NCBI RefSeq assembly: GCF_900142395.1
Contig: NZ_FRAS01000009.1
Coordinates: 99,034-163,033, forward strand
Direction: 5' to 3'
Source: Hymenobacter psychrotolerans DSM 18569
GTDB lineage: Bacteria > Bacteroidota > Bacteroidia > Cytophagales > Hymenobacteraceae
Length of the DNA stretch: 64,000 nt
In this document: piece by piece, positions 41,731 to 51,177 of the stretch
Layout: each line of letters opens with the position of its first letter
Numbering within the stretch: the first letter of the stretch is position 1
Notes under the pieces: model-generated
What the model was told of the DNA's origin: nothing
The model's input: only the letters and a program-made list of their open reading frames with translations
Databases searched by the model: none
Translations under genes and position numbers: made by a program

Positions 41731-43422
41731 CTACTCGCGGGGCCTTTCCCGCTTGGTGCCCAGAATAAACAGAATCAGCAGCAGAAACGCCGCCACACCC
41801 AGACTATACCACGTCACGACGGGCAGGCCCCGGTAATACGGCATCTGGCCGGCCGGATAACGCCCCAGCAAACTCAGGCCCGCAAACAGAATCAGGGCTA
41901 CCGAAATGGCCGCCAGAATGCCCCGGCTTACCAGCTGGTCGGCTTTGCGCATTAGCAACTGATAGCCGCTCAGCTCGACGCGCACCCGCAGGTCGCCGCG
42001 TGAGATTTTGCGCATAATCTGCCGGATGTCGGCGGGCAGCGTCTGGATGAGGGCCAGCAGCTGCGTGCCGGTGTACTGCGCCTCGCTCAGAATATTGTCG
42101 GCTGAGTATTGCTCGGCAATGATGCGGGCGCCATAGGGCCGCACAAACTCGAAGGTGTTGAAGCGCGGGTGCAGCACCTTGCCGATGCCTTCCAGAATCA
42201 CGAGGGCCCGCAAAATCAGGAACACGGCACCGGGCACCTGCAGCTTGTAGGTGTAGATGACGCCCTGCAGCGCATCGGCCAGGTCCGACATGCTCATGTC
42301 CTTCACGTCGAGGGTGGCGAAGTCCTCAATCAGCTCACTCAGAGACGTTTCAAACGCCCGCATGTCCGGAATGTCCGACGTGAGGGCCAGGCGGCGGAAG
42401 CTCAGCGCCATACTGCGCGGGTCCTGCCGCGCCATCCCGATAAACACGCCCGCAAAGGCGTATTTCTGCTGCTTGGTCAGCTTGCCCACCATCCCGAAGT
42501 CGATGAGCACGAGCGTACCGTCGGGGCGCACCAGCACGTTGCCGGGGTGCGGGTCGGCGTGGAAGATGCCGAACTCAAATATCTGCGTCAGATAGATGTC
42601 CATGCCGGTTTCGGCCACCTGCTCCGGGCTCAGCCCCCAGGCCAGCAGCTGCGGCTTGTCCGTGATTTTGCAGCCGCTCACAAACTCAATCACCAGCACC
42701 TTGGCGGTGCTCATTTCGCGGTAGGGTTTCGGGATATAGAACGTTTCGTAGCTCTCGTAGAGTTTGCGAAACTGCTCCATAGAGCGCGCCTCCGAAGTAT
42801 AGTCCAGCTCTTTGGTCATACTCCGCTCGAAGGCATCTACCACGTCCTGCGGGTTGGCGAGGCCCTGTTTGCGCAGAAAGCCGGCCGTGAGGCGCACCAG
42901 CTCGTGCAGCAAGGCCAGGTCGGAGCGCACTTTTTCCTGCACGCCGGGGCGCTGCACTTTCACCACCACTTCTTCGCCGCTCAGCAGCCGGGCTCGGTGC
43001 ACCTGCCCGATGCTGGCCGAGCCCAGCGGCACGTCATCAAACTCCGAAAACACCTCATTGATGGGCCGGCCCAGCTCCTGCTCGATAAGCCCTTTGGCTA
43101 CCTGCACATCAAACGGCGGCACATTGCTTTGCAGCTTCTCAAACTCGTCGATGAGGGGCTGCGGAAGCAGGTCGGCGCGGTTGCTCATGGCCTGCGCCAG
43201 CTTAATGAACGTGGGCCCCAACTCCTCGATAATCATCCGGATCCGCTGCCAGCGCGTGGTTTCGAACACGGCCTGCTCCCCTTCCTGCCACGAAATCCGC
43301 CGGCTGCGCGGCACCAGTCGCCGCAGAGCGGTGGTAGTCACCGCATCCTCAAAGCCGTAGCGGATCAATACCTCTGATACTTGCCGGATGCGGGTGAGGT
43401 TGGAAATCGTGTTTTTGAACAT
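41731..43422 (-). CDS. UbiB/ABC1/AarF family atypical kinase
   Basis: UbiB-family proteins are membrane-associated atypical kinases or ATPases needed for quinone biosynthesis or lipid homeostasis. The 563-residue protein contains FIKLAQAMSNRADLLP (the KxGQ region, here KLAQ), PLGSASIGQVHRARL (Ala-rich nucleotide loop), VVVKVQRPGV with the invariant Lys, HADPHPGNVLV and LIDFGMVGKL (catalytic Asp and metal-binding DFG). Two membrane helices (about 495-520, 530-552) end the protein. KLAQ in place of KxGQ is a small departure in a defining motif. It lies downstream of a phasin-like gene; as a menaquinone organism (menC is nearby) the substrate is probably not ubiquinone. Confidence 0.9.
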   Translation of the reverse strand: MFKNTISNLTRIRQVSEVLIRYGFEDAVTTTALRRLVPRSRRISWQEGEQAVFETTRWQRIRMIIEELGPTFIKLAQAMSNRADLLPQPLIDEFEKLQSNVPPFDVQVAKGLIEQELGRPINEVFSEFDDVPLGSASIGQVHRARLLSGEEVVVKVQRPGVQEKVRSDLALLHELVRLTAGFLRKQGLANPQDVVDAFERSMTKELDYTSEARSMEQFRKLYESYETFYIPKPYREMSTAKVLVIEFVSGCKITDKPQLLAWGLSPEQVAETGMDIYLTQIFEFGIFHADPHPGNVLVRPDGTLVLIDFGMVGKLTKQQKYAFAGVFIGMARQDPRSMALSFRRLALTSDIPDMRAFETSLSELIEDFATLDVKDMSMSDLADALQGVIYTYKLQVPGAVFLILRALVILEGIGKVLHPRFNTFEFVRPYGARIIAEQYSADNILSEAQYTGTQLLALIQTLPADIRQIMRKISRGDLRVRVELSGYQLLMRKADQLVSRGILAAISVALILFAGLSLLGRYPAGQMPYYRGLPVVTWYSLGVAAFLLLILFILGTKRERPRE

Positions 43423-43554
43423 GAGCTACTAGCTTGGGCTGCCTCGGAGTAGAGGCGGCAAATGCTGCGAAGGATGACCGGACCAGAAACCGTGCCGCAG
43501 CTACGGGCAGTCCTCGCAGGCGAAAGTCGCCCAATCTGCAAAATATGAGCGTGA

Positions 43555-43587
43555 AAAACCCCGCCCGAAAAATCAGAGCGGGGTTTT
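43555..43587 (-). terminator. Terminator of the phasin-like gene
   Basis: AAAACCCCGC pairs with GCGGGGTTTT around a 13-base loop with a T run on the minus strand, 39 bases past the stop codon. Confidence 0.88.
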
Positions 43588-43625
43588 GACCTACGTATAC
43601 CGGCCAGCAGCGGGCCGTTTTGGGG

Positions 43626-44150
43626 CTATGAAGCCGAGCCGGCAGCCTGGTTTTCTTCTTTCTTAGCAGCGCCAGCCGAGCCAGCCGCTGATTTTTGCGC
43701 CTTGGAAGCCGCTGAGCCGGACGCGGAAGCCGCTTTTTTCACCGTGGAAGCCGTTTTGCTGGCGGCACCGGCAGCGGCACCTTTGGCAGCAGTAGCGGTT
43801 TTGGCGGCCGGAGCCTTGGCAGCAGGCTTGGCGCTGCTTTTGGCAGCGGTAGCCGAACCGGCCGCTGACTTCGAGCCCCCTTTCACGCTGCGCTTCAGCT
43901 CTTCTACCTCCGAGTTGGGGGCCACGCCCACCGTCTTCATCATTTTGGCGGCAAGGCCCTGAAACTGCTTTTCCAACTCCTTGCGCTTGGTTTCGCCGTT
44001 TTTCTTCAGCTCATCCATAATCTTGGCGCCTTCCTTCTCCGACAGCTTGCTCTCCTTCACCAGCGCATCAATGGTTTTCTGCATCCGGTCGGTGGTGAGC
44101 GAGACAAAGCCAACGCCAGCGTTGACGAACTTCTTAAATAGATCTTCCAT
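43626..44150 (-). CDS. Phasin-like protein with histone-H1-like Lys/Ala tail
   Basis: The 174-residue protein has two parts. Residues 1-80 are an amphipathic helical domain (VNAGVGFVSLTTDRMQKTID, LSEKEGAKIMDELKKNGETK) of the PhaF/PhaI phasin type, proteins that coat polyhydroxyalkanoate granules. Residues about 85-174 are almost only Ala, Lys, Ser, Gly and Thr with AAK, KPAAK and AAKK units, like the DNA-binding tail of Pseudomonas PhaF and eukaryotic H1. This suggests a granule- or membrane-binding head and a nucleic-acid-binding tail. The start at 44150 (MEDLFKKFVNAG) is chosen because the extension upstream is not conserved in character. It has its own terminator. Confidence 0.75.
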   Translation of the reverse strand: MEDLFKKFVNAGVGFVSLTTDRMQKTIDALVKESKLSEKEGAKIMDELKKNGETKRKELEKQFQGLAAKMMKTVGVAPNSEVEELKRSVKGGSKSAAGSATAAKSSAKPAAKAPAAKTATAAKGAAAGAASKTASTVKKAASASGSAASKAQKSAAGSAGAAKKEENQAAGSAS

Positions 44151-44384
44151 GAGGCTGTAGGGTTTGGGAAAGAAAGGTGAAGTAAGCAAAACCGGCACCG
44201 CGGACCCGCCCGCCGGGAAAAGTAGTATGCAAGCCGACTACTTAACACAAACCTACAAAAAGGCGGCTATATAGTTGGGCCTGAGGATAGAAATTTTACG
44301 AAGTATGCCATCCGAGAGGTTACAAGCCGGCAGCACACAACACCGGAAGCAGCGCTGTAGCACGGCATACCAATGGCCCAGGCA

Positions 44385-45368
44385 CTACACCCGGCGCGAC
44401 TGACCGCGCGGTACCTGCCGGGCGCGCCGCCCGGAGGCCTGCAGTACAGCCCGCGCCGACTCCTGCGCCGCCCATACTCCCTGCGTGAAGGTGCCTACTT
44501 GGTTGAGGGCCTGCTGCGCCTCGGGCACAAAGCGCCAGAACAGGTGCCACCAGTGCACCAGCCCCTCGAACACCTGTAGCGTAAGGGGCACACCGGCCTG
44601 GCGGGCTTTGGCACAGAACGCCAGCACATCATCATGCAGCACCTCGGCATCGGAAATCTGGATAAGCAGCGGCGGCAGGCCGTGCAGCGCCCCCTGTACC
44701 GGCGACAACAGCGGGTGGCTCAGTGCAGTCTGATGCGCGTAGAGCGGCCCCCAGCCCCGGATTTCCAGCGCCTCCAGAATCTGGCTTTCCTCGTGGCAGA
44801 CCCGGCGCAGCATGGCCGTCGGCAACACCAGGTCGGTCCAGGGCGAGAGGCCGATGGCGGCGGCCGGCAGCGGCTGCCCGGCGTCGCGCAGGCTCAGGAG
44901 CAGCGCCAGCGCCAAGCCCCCGCCCGCCGAGTCGCCGGCCAGCATGATGTCGTGGGGCTGGTAGCCCTGGCGCAGCAGCCAGTCGTAGGCGAGGCGGGCA
45001 TCATCGAGGGCGGCCGGAAACGGGTATTCTGGGGCTTTGCGGTAGTTGATGGCCAGCGTGTTGAGCTGGCAGCTGCGGGCCAGGGCCCCTACCAAAGCGC
45101 GGTGCGTATTGAGGGAACCCAGCACGTAGCCGCCGCCGTGCAGATACAGCAGCACCCGCTGGGCCGGAGCCTGCGCCGGGCGCAGCCACTCGGCCGGCAT
45201 TCCATCCACGTCGGCGTCTTCCAAAAACACATTCCAGGGTACAAACTGGAATACGGCCGCCGCCTCGGCCGCCAGGCGCATAGTAGCCAGCCGGGGCCGC
45301 CGACGGGCCAGCGGGCCAGTGGCCGCCGTTAGGAGCTGCTTGAGCAGCAGATGCTGAGCTGAGGACAT
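44385..45368 (-). CDS. Alpha/beta hydrolase, hormone-sensitive-lipase family
   Basis: A 327-residue esterase of the HSL (family IV) type. It has the oxyanion motif YLHGGGYVLG, the nucleophile S147 in AGDSAGGGLALAL, and likely acid and base residues in ISDAEVLHDD and EGLVHWWHLF. Such enzymes split short acyl esters, lactones or similar. The start at 45368 is chosen because it matches the family N-terminus; upstream codons lie in another context. The C-terminus is unusually basic (GRRARQVPRGQSRRV). Neighbours are an acyltransferase upstream and a phasin-like gene downstream, all minus strand, hinting at lipid or polyester metabolism. Confidence 0.88.
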   Translation of the reverse strand: MSSAQHLLLKQLLTAATGPLARRRPRLATMRLAAEAAAVFQFVPWNVFLEDADVDGMPAEWLRPAQAPAQRVLLYLHGGGYVLGSLNTHRALVGALARSCQLNTLAINYRKAPEYPFPAALDDARLAYDWLLRQGYQPHDIMLAGDSAGGGLALALLLSLRDAGQPLPAAAIGLSPWTDLVLPTAMLRRVCHEESQILEALEIRGWGPLYAHQTALSHPLLSPVQGALHGLPPLLIQISDAEVLHDDVLAFCAKARQAGVPLTLQVFEGLVHWWHLFWRFVPEAQQALNQVGTFTQGVWAAQESARAVLQASGRRARQVPRGQSRRV

Positions 45369-45497
45369 GGAAAACGGGTGGGAAGGCGGAAGAAGAACGG
45401 AACACACAGCGCCCGTGCGGCAAAACCAACACAGGCACATCCTAATAACGTAAGCGCCCTAAAAAGATGCCGAACCTGGCAGGTGAGGCGGCAGAAA

Positions 45498-46664
45498 TCA
45501 GCTTTTTTGTCCGATTCGGTGGCCCTTATAGCCCCGAATGGCAATGGGAATCCAGCCCAGAATCGGAATAAAAAACGCCAGCGTGAACGGGTTTTTCCAG
45601 ACCATCCGCAGCCAGGCGCCCGGCTTGTCGAGCTGTAGTTTGAAGTCGCGGCGGCCGTGGCGCACGTACTGGCGCTCGAACTCCTGAAAGAGGGCCGGCC
45701 AGGCCACGGGCAGAAAAAACGGGAAATAGCGCCAGTTCTCCTTCATCCGCTGCCATAGCTCGCGCCAGCGGTACGGCTGCTGGCCGTGTTTGGCTACGGC
45801 GGCATCCATTTCGGTCTGCATGCGTTGGCGCACCTGCTCCGACAGGGCCACGTAGTCTTCGCGGGTTAGCTCGGCGGGCGTTTTGTCGGTCATTTCGTAG
45901 GGGCGGATGCGCGAGCCCAGCACGAACGTGAGCTGGGCCGGATACGCCATATAAAACGACCAGGGCTGCAGCAGAACCAGCAGCACAATCGGCCCGATGG
46001 GAATAAAGGGAATCCCGATTTTCTTGCTCAGGTTGTTGAGCCACTCCCAGCTATAGGCGTACGGGTTGAGGTACTCACCATTGATAGTGTAGAAGGGCAC
46101 TATATCGGTGCGGTGCGTAATGCTGTGGCGCACCATGCTGCTGGCCAGCCGCTGCAGCTCATACTTCTTGTTGAACCCCTTCCCGATGCCCGGCACGCCT
46201 TCCGGATACAGCATCAGGTTGTGGTCCTGGTAGTACATCATCGTCTCGAAGTTGAGCGTGGTGGCATCCACGCAGCCGCACTTCTTCCAGAACTCCTTTA
46301 CCTGAAACGGATTCATCAGGGTAGACTGCGAGAGCAGCGGCGCCGACAGCGGCCGGGGCAGCCCGCGCTGGCCGGGCAGCGTGCGCCACATATGCGCCAA
46401 GGCCACAATGGCATCCCAGGGAAACGCCATACCGGAGTGATTGGAGGCGAAAATGAGAGGCCGCTCGGGGTTGTTGCGCTCCGGAAAATCCTCGAACCCG
46501 ACCAGCTTCGACCGAAACCATACCCGGTCCAGCAGCTGCAGAATGTTGGCGTCGAGCATGTGCACGAAATCTGCCTCGAAATAGTCGGAGTAGATGTGCT
46601 GGTTGGCCCGGATGGCGGGCGGCGGCTGGGGCAGCGCAGGAGGCGTCGGGGAAGCCGTGGACAT
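45498..46664 (-). CDS. Lysophospholipid acyltransferase-like (PlsC domain) protein
   Basis: The 388-residue protein has a PlsC-type acyltransferase fold: FASNHSGMAFPWDA in place of the usual NHxxxxD (here three residues longer between His and Asp), a VDATTLNFETMMYYQDHNLM region, and LMLYPEGVPGIGKGF as the glycerophosphate-binding EG motif. A hydrophobic stretch near residues 215-235 (FIPIGPIVLLVLLQPW) and another near the C-terminus (FTLAFFIPILGWIPIAI) suggest membrane association. It probably acylates a lysophospholipid or a similar alcohol; the exact substrate is unknown. Located between an aspartyl protease gene (upstream) and an esterase gene (downstream). Confidence 0.82.
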   Translation of the reverse strand: MSTASPTPPALPQPPPAIRANQHIYSDYFEADFVHMLDANILQLLDRVWFRSKLVGFEDFPERNNPERPLIFASNHSGMAFPWDAIVALAHMWRTLPGQRGLPRPLSAPLLSQSTLMNPFQVKEFWKKCGCVDATTLNFETMMYYQDHNLMLYPEGVPGIGKGFNKKYELQRLASSMVRHSITHRTDIVPFYTINGEYLNPYAYSWEWLNNLSKKIGIPFIPIGPIVLLVLLQPWSFYMAYPAQLTFVLGSRIRPYEMTDKTPAELTREDYVALSEQVRQRMQTEMDAAVAKHGQQPYRWRELWQRMKENWRYFPFFLPVAWPALFQEFERQYVRHGRRDFKLQLDKPGAWLRMVWKNPFTLAFFIPILGWIPIAIRGYKGHRIGQKS

Positions 46665-46777
46665 CGGGCGGGAAAGCGGGCAGAGAGAGAGGAGCAGAAC
46701 AGCCCCGGCGACTAGCAGCGGGCTTCTAATGTAGCCATTTTACCTGCCGGAGCAAGTTTGCGTTGCCTGGGCTCCTG

Positions 46778-48067
46778 CTATATCTGCCGCTTCAGCCGGA
46801 TGCGCGCCGGGTATAGTTCCCCATCGGGGCGCTGGAACAGCAGCAGCAGCACCCGTCCATCCTCGGAGTGAAAGATGCGGCTGATATCGGTGAGGCTGAA
46901 CGAGGATACGGGCAGCAGATTGATGGACACCAGCTCGTCGCCGGGGGTGAGACCGGCGGAAGCGGCCGGTGAGTTCGGCTCTATTTTCAGCACGATGTAG
47001 CGGCGGTAGTTGTAGCCGGTAGCTAGCAGCTCCAGGCCGCACATGTCGTGCTCAAACGGGTCGTGGTACAGCCCGTTAGGTTTCAGCCATAGCCGGTTGC
47101 GGGGGTAGTCCACCACCATATCAAAGCGCTTGAGCAGCTCCAGGCCCACGTTGCCGTTGCGGGGCACTTCGGCGCGCTGGGCTCCATTGTCGGCATCCGG
47201 GAAGGACGTGAGCAGGCTGTTGAGGCGGTAGCGGCCCAGCTGCATGCTCCGTACGCGGCCCAGATAGCCGTTGATGGTGCCGCTCAGGCCCTGTCCCAGC
47301 TGGGCCCGGATGCGGCTGGGCGGCAGCTGTAGGCGCGCGTCGGAGCCGGTTTCGATGGACAGCGCGTGGCCAGCGCCGGTATCCACCACCAGCTTCAGGG
47401 GCAGCACCAGCGAATCGGTGAGGCTGACCGGCACCTGAATGTAGGGCTTGCGCGACTCTATGCTCAGCGGCACCAAAGCCCAGCGGCGGCCCCGCGGCGG
47501 GCGGTAGGTGTGGGGGGCGTGCAGCTCCAGCGCCGCCGCCTGCGGATCGATGCGCACGGCAAAGCTGTGAAATACGTCGTAGCCGAGAATGCCGTGCACC
47601 GGCATGCCCACGTAGCCCGAGAGATTGAGCACATCGGCCGACAAAACCAGAAACGACAGCGCGGGGCCCACAATACCGGGCATGGTCAGGCGCACGCTGT
47701 CCGTATGAAAGGCTTCGAGCGGCCCCTCCTCCCCTACGCCAGCTACGCGGTAGGTTTCGCCGCGGCGCAGCTTCAGGAGTCCGGCCAGGCTGGGGTCGGT
47801 GATGAGCGACGTACCCACGCCGGTATCGAGCAGGAAATTGAACGGTCCCTGCCCGTTCAGCGACGCCTGCACGATAATCAGGTTGCGCTGAAACTCGAAC
47901 GGCAGAATTGCCCGCCGCTTCTTCGGATTTTCGAACTGCAGCGGCCGCGCCTCCTGGGCCCGGCCGGCCGCGGGCCACAGGCTGCCTACGCCAGCCCAGA
48001 TCAGCAGCCAGGCCACTGAGCGCAAACCCGGAAACAGACGCAAAGCAGGAAACCAGCGGGCGGGCAT
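46778..48067 (-). CDS. Bilobed aspartyl protease with PDZ domain
   Basis: The 429-residue protein has a signal peptide (about 1-38, ending AAGRAQ) and two aspartyl-protease lobes, each with its own motif: D81 in FLLDTGVGTSL and D229 in LVVDTGAGHAL. The C-terminal part (about 350-429) is a PDZ domain (IVLKIEPNSPAASAGLTPGD, LVSINLLPVSSF). Two lobes in one chain resemble pepsin rather than the retroviral dimer. Such proteins occur across Bacteroidota as exported or periplasmic proteases of unknown target. The PDZ domain probably binds substrate C-termini. It is separated from menC (upstream) by 76 bases. Confidence 0.87.
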   Translation of the reverse strand: MPARWFPALRLFPGLRSVAWLLIWAGVGSLWPAAGRAQEARPLQFENPKKRRAILPFEFQRNLIIVQASLNGQGPFNFLLDTGVGTSLITDPSLAGLLKLRRGETYRVAGVGEEGPLEAFHTDSVRLTMPGIVGPALSFLVLSADVLNLSGYVGMPVHGILGYDVFHSFAVRIDPQAAALELHAPHTYRPPRGRRWALVPLSIESRKPYIQVPVSLTDSLVLPLKLVVDTGAGHALSIETGSDARLQLPPSRIRAQLGQGLSGTINGYLGRVRSMQLGRYRLNSLLTSFPDADNGAQRAEVPRNGNVGLELLKRFDMVVDYPRNRLWLKPNGLYHDPFEHDMCGLELLATGYNYRRYIVLKIEPNSPAASAGLTPGDELVSINLLPVSSFSLTDISRIFHSEDGRVLLLLFQRPDGELYPARIRLKRQI

Positions 48068-48143
48068 AGAGAAACGGGGAGGCCGGGAAATATAGCCAAA
48101 AAACTACCTTTCCCCTCTCCCCGAAAGCCCTGCTGCCTTTACG

Positions 48144-49232
48144 CTACAGCATCTGCCCGGCCACCGGCAACTCCCAGGCGCCCTGCGGCTGCAGGTGCAA
48201 CTGGCCCTGCCGGATGTGCAGCGGCGCGGCCAGGTTGTTGTGGTAGAGCTGCCCCGTGCCCAGGCCCTGCGGGAAATCCGGCAGCGCGTATTCGCCGGCC
48301 AGCTGGCTGATGGCGTTCAGGCCGATATTAGACTCCAGCGCCGAGGTAAGCCACCAGCTGATGTTTTGCTCTTCGGCCAGCTGCCACCACTCCAGTGCGG
48401 CGGCCATCCCTCCCACCAGCGTCGGCTTCAGAATGATGTAGGCCGGCCGGGTTTCGTGCAGTAGCGCGGCCTGCCGGGCGGGGTCCGTCACGCCAATCAG
48501 CTCCTCGTCCAGCGCCACCGGCACCGGCGAGTGCCGGCAGACCTCAGCCATAGCGGCCCACTGCCCCGCCCGGATGGGCTGCTCGATGGAATGCAGCCCG
48601 AAACGGGCCAGCTGCTCCAGCTTGCCCAGCGCCTCGGCCGGCGCGAAGGCCCCGTTGGCATCCACGCGCAGCGTCAGCTCGTCGGGGCCGGCTTCGGCCC
48701 TGATTTCGGCCAGCAGCTGCAGTTCCGTGGCGAAGTCGAGGCTCCCGATTTTGAGTTTGAGGCAGGAGTAGCCTTCCGTCAGCTTCTTCCGGATCTGCTC
48801 GCGCATAAACGCCGCATCTCCCATCCAGATCAGTCCGTTGATGGGCACCCCGGCCTCGCCCCGGCTGAAGGCGTTGTCGAATAGCTGCCGCCGGCCGCCG
48901 TGGTACAGGTCGAGCAGGGCCGTTTCAAGGCCGAAGCGCAGGGCTGGCCACTCGGGCGGCACCAGCGCCAGCAGGTCTTCGAGAGGCGCATCGGCCGGCA
49001 GTCCGGCTTGGTTAAGCGTTTCGCACAGCGCCGCAAGCCGGGCCTCAAAGTCGGGTCGGTAGTCGGGGCTGAGGCCGGCCAGCGGGGCAGCTTCGCCCAG
49101 GCCTTCCGCGCCGGGGTGGGCGGTATCGGTGAGGTGCAGGTACCAGGCCACGTGCTCGGTGAGGGCGCCGCGGGAAGTGCGGGCCGGAAAGCTGAAGCGC
49201 AGCGTACGGCGCGAATAGTGCAACTGGAGCAT
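48144..49232 (-). CDS. menC: o-Succinylbenzoate synthase
   Basis: MenC, of the enolase superfamily, makes o-succinylbenzoate in menaquinone synthesis. The 362-residue protein has the catalytic KxK motif in SCLKLKIGSLDF, metal ligands in LRVDANGAF, EQP and ALDEELIG, and the second catalytic Lys in IILKPTLVGG. Length is normal. The start at 49232 (MLQLHYSRRTLRF) fits the family; a longer frame upstream would be an extra 12 residues. N-acylamino-acid racemase activity is a known alternative in this family and cannot be excluded from sequence. Menaquinone is the usual quinone in Bacteroidota. Confidence 0.9.
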   Translation of the reverse strand: MLQLHYSRRTLRFSFPARTSRGALTEHVAWYLHLTDTAHPGAEGLGEAAPLAGLSPDYRPDFEARLAALCETLNQAGLPADAPLEDLLALVPPEWPALRFGLETALLDLYHGGRRQLFDNAFSRGEAGVPINGLIWMGDAAFMREQIRKKLTEGYSCLKLKIGSLDFATELQLLAEIRAEAGPDELTLRVDANGAFAPAEALGKLEQLARFGLHSIEQPIRAGQWAAMAEVCRHSPVPVALDEELIGVTDPARQAALLHETRPAYIILKPTLVGGMAAALEWWQLAEEQNISWWLTSALESNIGLNAISQLAGEYALPDFPQGLGTGQLYHNNLAAPLHIRQGQLHLQPQGAWELPVAGQML

Positions 49233-49370
49233 AGGCAGGGCGAAGAAAACGCCACAAATAACGGCCAAAACTCCCGCCCCGACACCCTGCGGCCCTACCT
49301 AGGCCCGGCCGGCCTAAAAGGCGGGCGGGACCCAGGTAGGGCCACACTAGAGGTAGTACAGTCTGGGCTG

Positions 49371-49616
49371 CTAGGCGCCAGCGCCGTTGGCTTGCGGCGG
49401 GCGGCGGGTGGCCTGGCCACCTTTGCGGCCGGCTGCCCGGGCTTCTTCCGGCGTAAACCGGTGTCCCCGGCCGCTCTGATGCGAGGCTTTGCCACCTTCA
49501 CTGGCAATACGGCGCTGCGTTTCGGGGTCCATGGCGGCAAAGCCGCGGGCACGCTTGGGCTTGTTGTCGGCGGGATTGGTACGGTTGGCGGTAGTATCAG
49601 GCTGTTTGGTTTCCAT
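49371..49616 (-). CDS. KGG-motif stress-induced protein
   Basis: The 81-residue basic protein contains the stress-protein unit twice: FAAMDPETQRRIASEGGKAS and FTPEEARAAGRKGGQAT, as in YciG, GsiB and Con-10. It has no signal peptide and is likely intrinsically disordered. Members are induced by desiccation, osmotic or starvation stress; mechanism unknown. It is divergent from egtB, with a 259-base shared upstream region. Confidence 0.88.
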   Translation of the reverse strand: METKQPDTTANRTNPADNKPKRARGFAAMDPETQRRIASEGGKASHQSGRGHRFTPEEARAAGRKGGQATRRPPQANGAGA

Positions 49617-49875
49617 AGCAGCAAGAATCTGGGCAGTAGAAAAAGAGAACAGCCGAAGAAACGCAACCTGCCACCTAATGGCTGGCTCCTGGACCCAAAA
49701 AAACCGTGTTTAAAGCTCAAAATACCGCTTTCTACGGAAAGCTCAAGCGTATTTATCCCAACCGGCTGCGGCAAATACGGAGGAGCTTACGCCCCGAACT
49801 CCCGCGCAGCCTGCCCCCACCCAAAACCCCGAAGCCCGGAATCCAGTTATTCGTAGTGTTCCTCAACCCTCTGCC

Positions 49876-51177
49876 ATGCCTTCCTCTGCTTCTATAGCGC
49901 CGGCCCCGGCTTCCGCCCTGTCGCTGGCCCACCGCTACCAGGCCGTGCGCCAGCGCACCGAAGCCCTGTGCCGGCCGCTGCTTCCCGAAGACACCGTGGT
50001 GCAGCCGATGATTGATGTGAGCCCCCCCAAGTGGCATCTGGCCCACGTCACCTGGTTTTTTGAAACCTTCCTGCTGAAAGAGTACCTGCCCGGCTACGCC
50101 GTCTACCACCCCGACTACGCCTTTCTGTTCAACTCGTACTACAACTCACTGGGCTCCCGCGTGAACCGCGCCGACCGGGGCACACTCTCCCGCCCGGCCC
50201 TGGCCGACGTGTACCGCTACCGCGCCCACGTCGACGAGCACATGACGCAGCTGCTGGCCCTGGCCGATACGCTGCCGGCTGCCTTTCAGGAGCTGATGGA
50301 GCTGGGGCTGCAGCACGAGCAGCAACACCAGGAACTGCTGGCCACCGACATCAAATACATCCTCAGCACCAGTCCGCTGGCTCCGGCCTATCTGCCGGAG
50401 CCCGAGCGCTCCGCCCAGACTCCGGACGCCCAGGCCGCCCCGGTGGCCTGGCTGCCGGTGCCGGGCGGCATTTCGCGGATCGGCTACGAAGGCAGCGGCT
50501 TCTGCTTCGACAATGAGCAGGCCCCTCACGAGGTGCTGACGGCCGACTTCGAGCTGCAGAACCGCCTGGTCACCAACGGCGAATACCTGCAGTTTATGGA
50601 GGCCGGCGGCTACCGCGACTTTCGCTACTGGCTGGGCGAGGGCTGGGACCTGGTGCAGACCCAGCAGTGGGAAGCGCCGCTCTACTGGATGCTGCACGAG
50701 GGCCGCTGGCACCGTTTCACGCACCACGGCCTGCAGCCGGTGAATATGGCCGCGCCCGTCACGCACATCAGCTTTTACGAGGCCGACGCGTATGCGCATT
50801 GGGCCGGGGCGCGCCTGCCCACGGAGCCGGAGTGGGAAGTAGCGGCCCGCTATTTCGGCGCTACGCCCACCGGCGGTACCTTCCTGGAAAGCAACCTGCT
50901 CGATCCGCAGCCCCTGCCTGCCGATGCAGACCCCGGCCGCTGCCATCAGCTGCTCGGAGATGCCTGGGAATGGACGTACTCGGCCTACCACCCCTACCCC
51001 GGCTACGTGCGCGCCGCCGGGGCGCTGGGCGAATACAACGGCAAGTTCATGATCAACCAGCTGGTGTTGCGCGGCGGCTCCTGTGCTACCCCGGTCAGCC
51101 ATATCCGCCTCACCTACCGCAACTTTTTCCATGCCGACAAGCGCTGGCAGTTTACGGGTATCCGGCTGGTCCGCTAG
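49876..51177 (+). CDS. egtB: Ergothioneine biosynthesis sulfoxide synthase EgtB
   Basis: EgtB is a non-heme iron oxygenase that joins a thiol donor to hercynine and oxidises it. The 433-residue protein has an N-terminal DinB-like helical bundle with the iron ligands H57 (WHLAHVTWFFE), H147 and H151 (LQHEQQHQEL), and a C-terminal FGE-sulfatase domain with RLPTEPEWEVAAR and LRGGSCATP. All three iron ligands are present. egtD follows after 119 bases, but egtA and egtC are absent here, so the enzyme may use cysteine directly, as described for some other EgtB proteins. Which thiol it uses cannot be read from sequence alone. Confidence 0.93.
   Translation: MPSSASIAPAPASALSLAHRYQAVRQRTEALCRPLLPEDTVVQPMIDVSPPKWHLAHVTWFFETFLLKEYLPGYAVYHPDYAFLFNSYYNSLGSRVNRADRGTLSRPALADVYRYRAHVDEHMTQLLALADTLPAAFQELMELGLQHEQQHQELLATDIKYILSTSPLAPAYLPEPERSAQTPDAQAAPVAWLPVPGGISRIGYEGSGFCFDNEQAPHEVLTADFELQNRLVTNGEYLQFMEAGGYRDFRYWLGEGWDLVQTQQWEAPLYWMLHEGRWHRFTHHGLQPVNMAAPVTHISFYEADAYAHWAGARLPTEPEWEVAARYFGATPTGGTFLESNLLDPQPLPADADPGRCHQLLGDAWEWTYSAYHPYPGYVRAAGALGEYNGKFMINQLVLRGGSCATPVSHIRLTYRNFFHADKRWQFTGIRLVR

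Noticed and set aside
45498..46664. Loss of the acyltransferase NHxxxxD motif as a sign of inactivity
   Set aside because: The His and Asp are present with a longer spacing, a variant that occurs in related NHSG-type acyltransferases, so the enzyme may be active.
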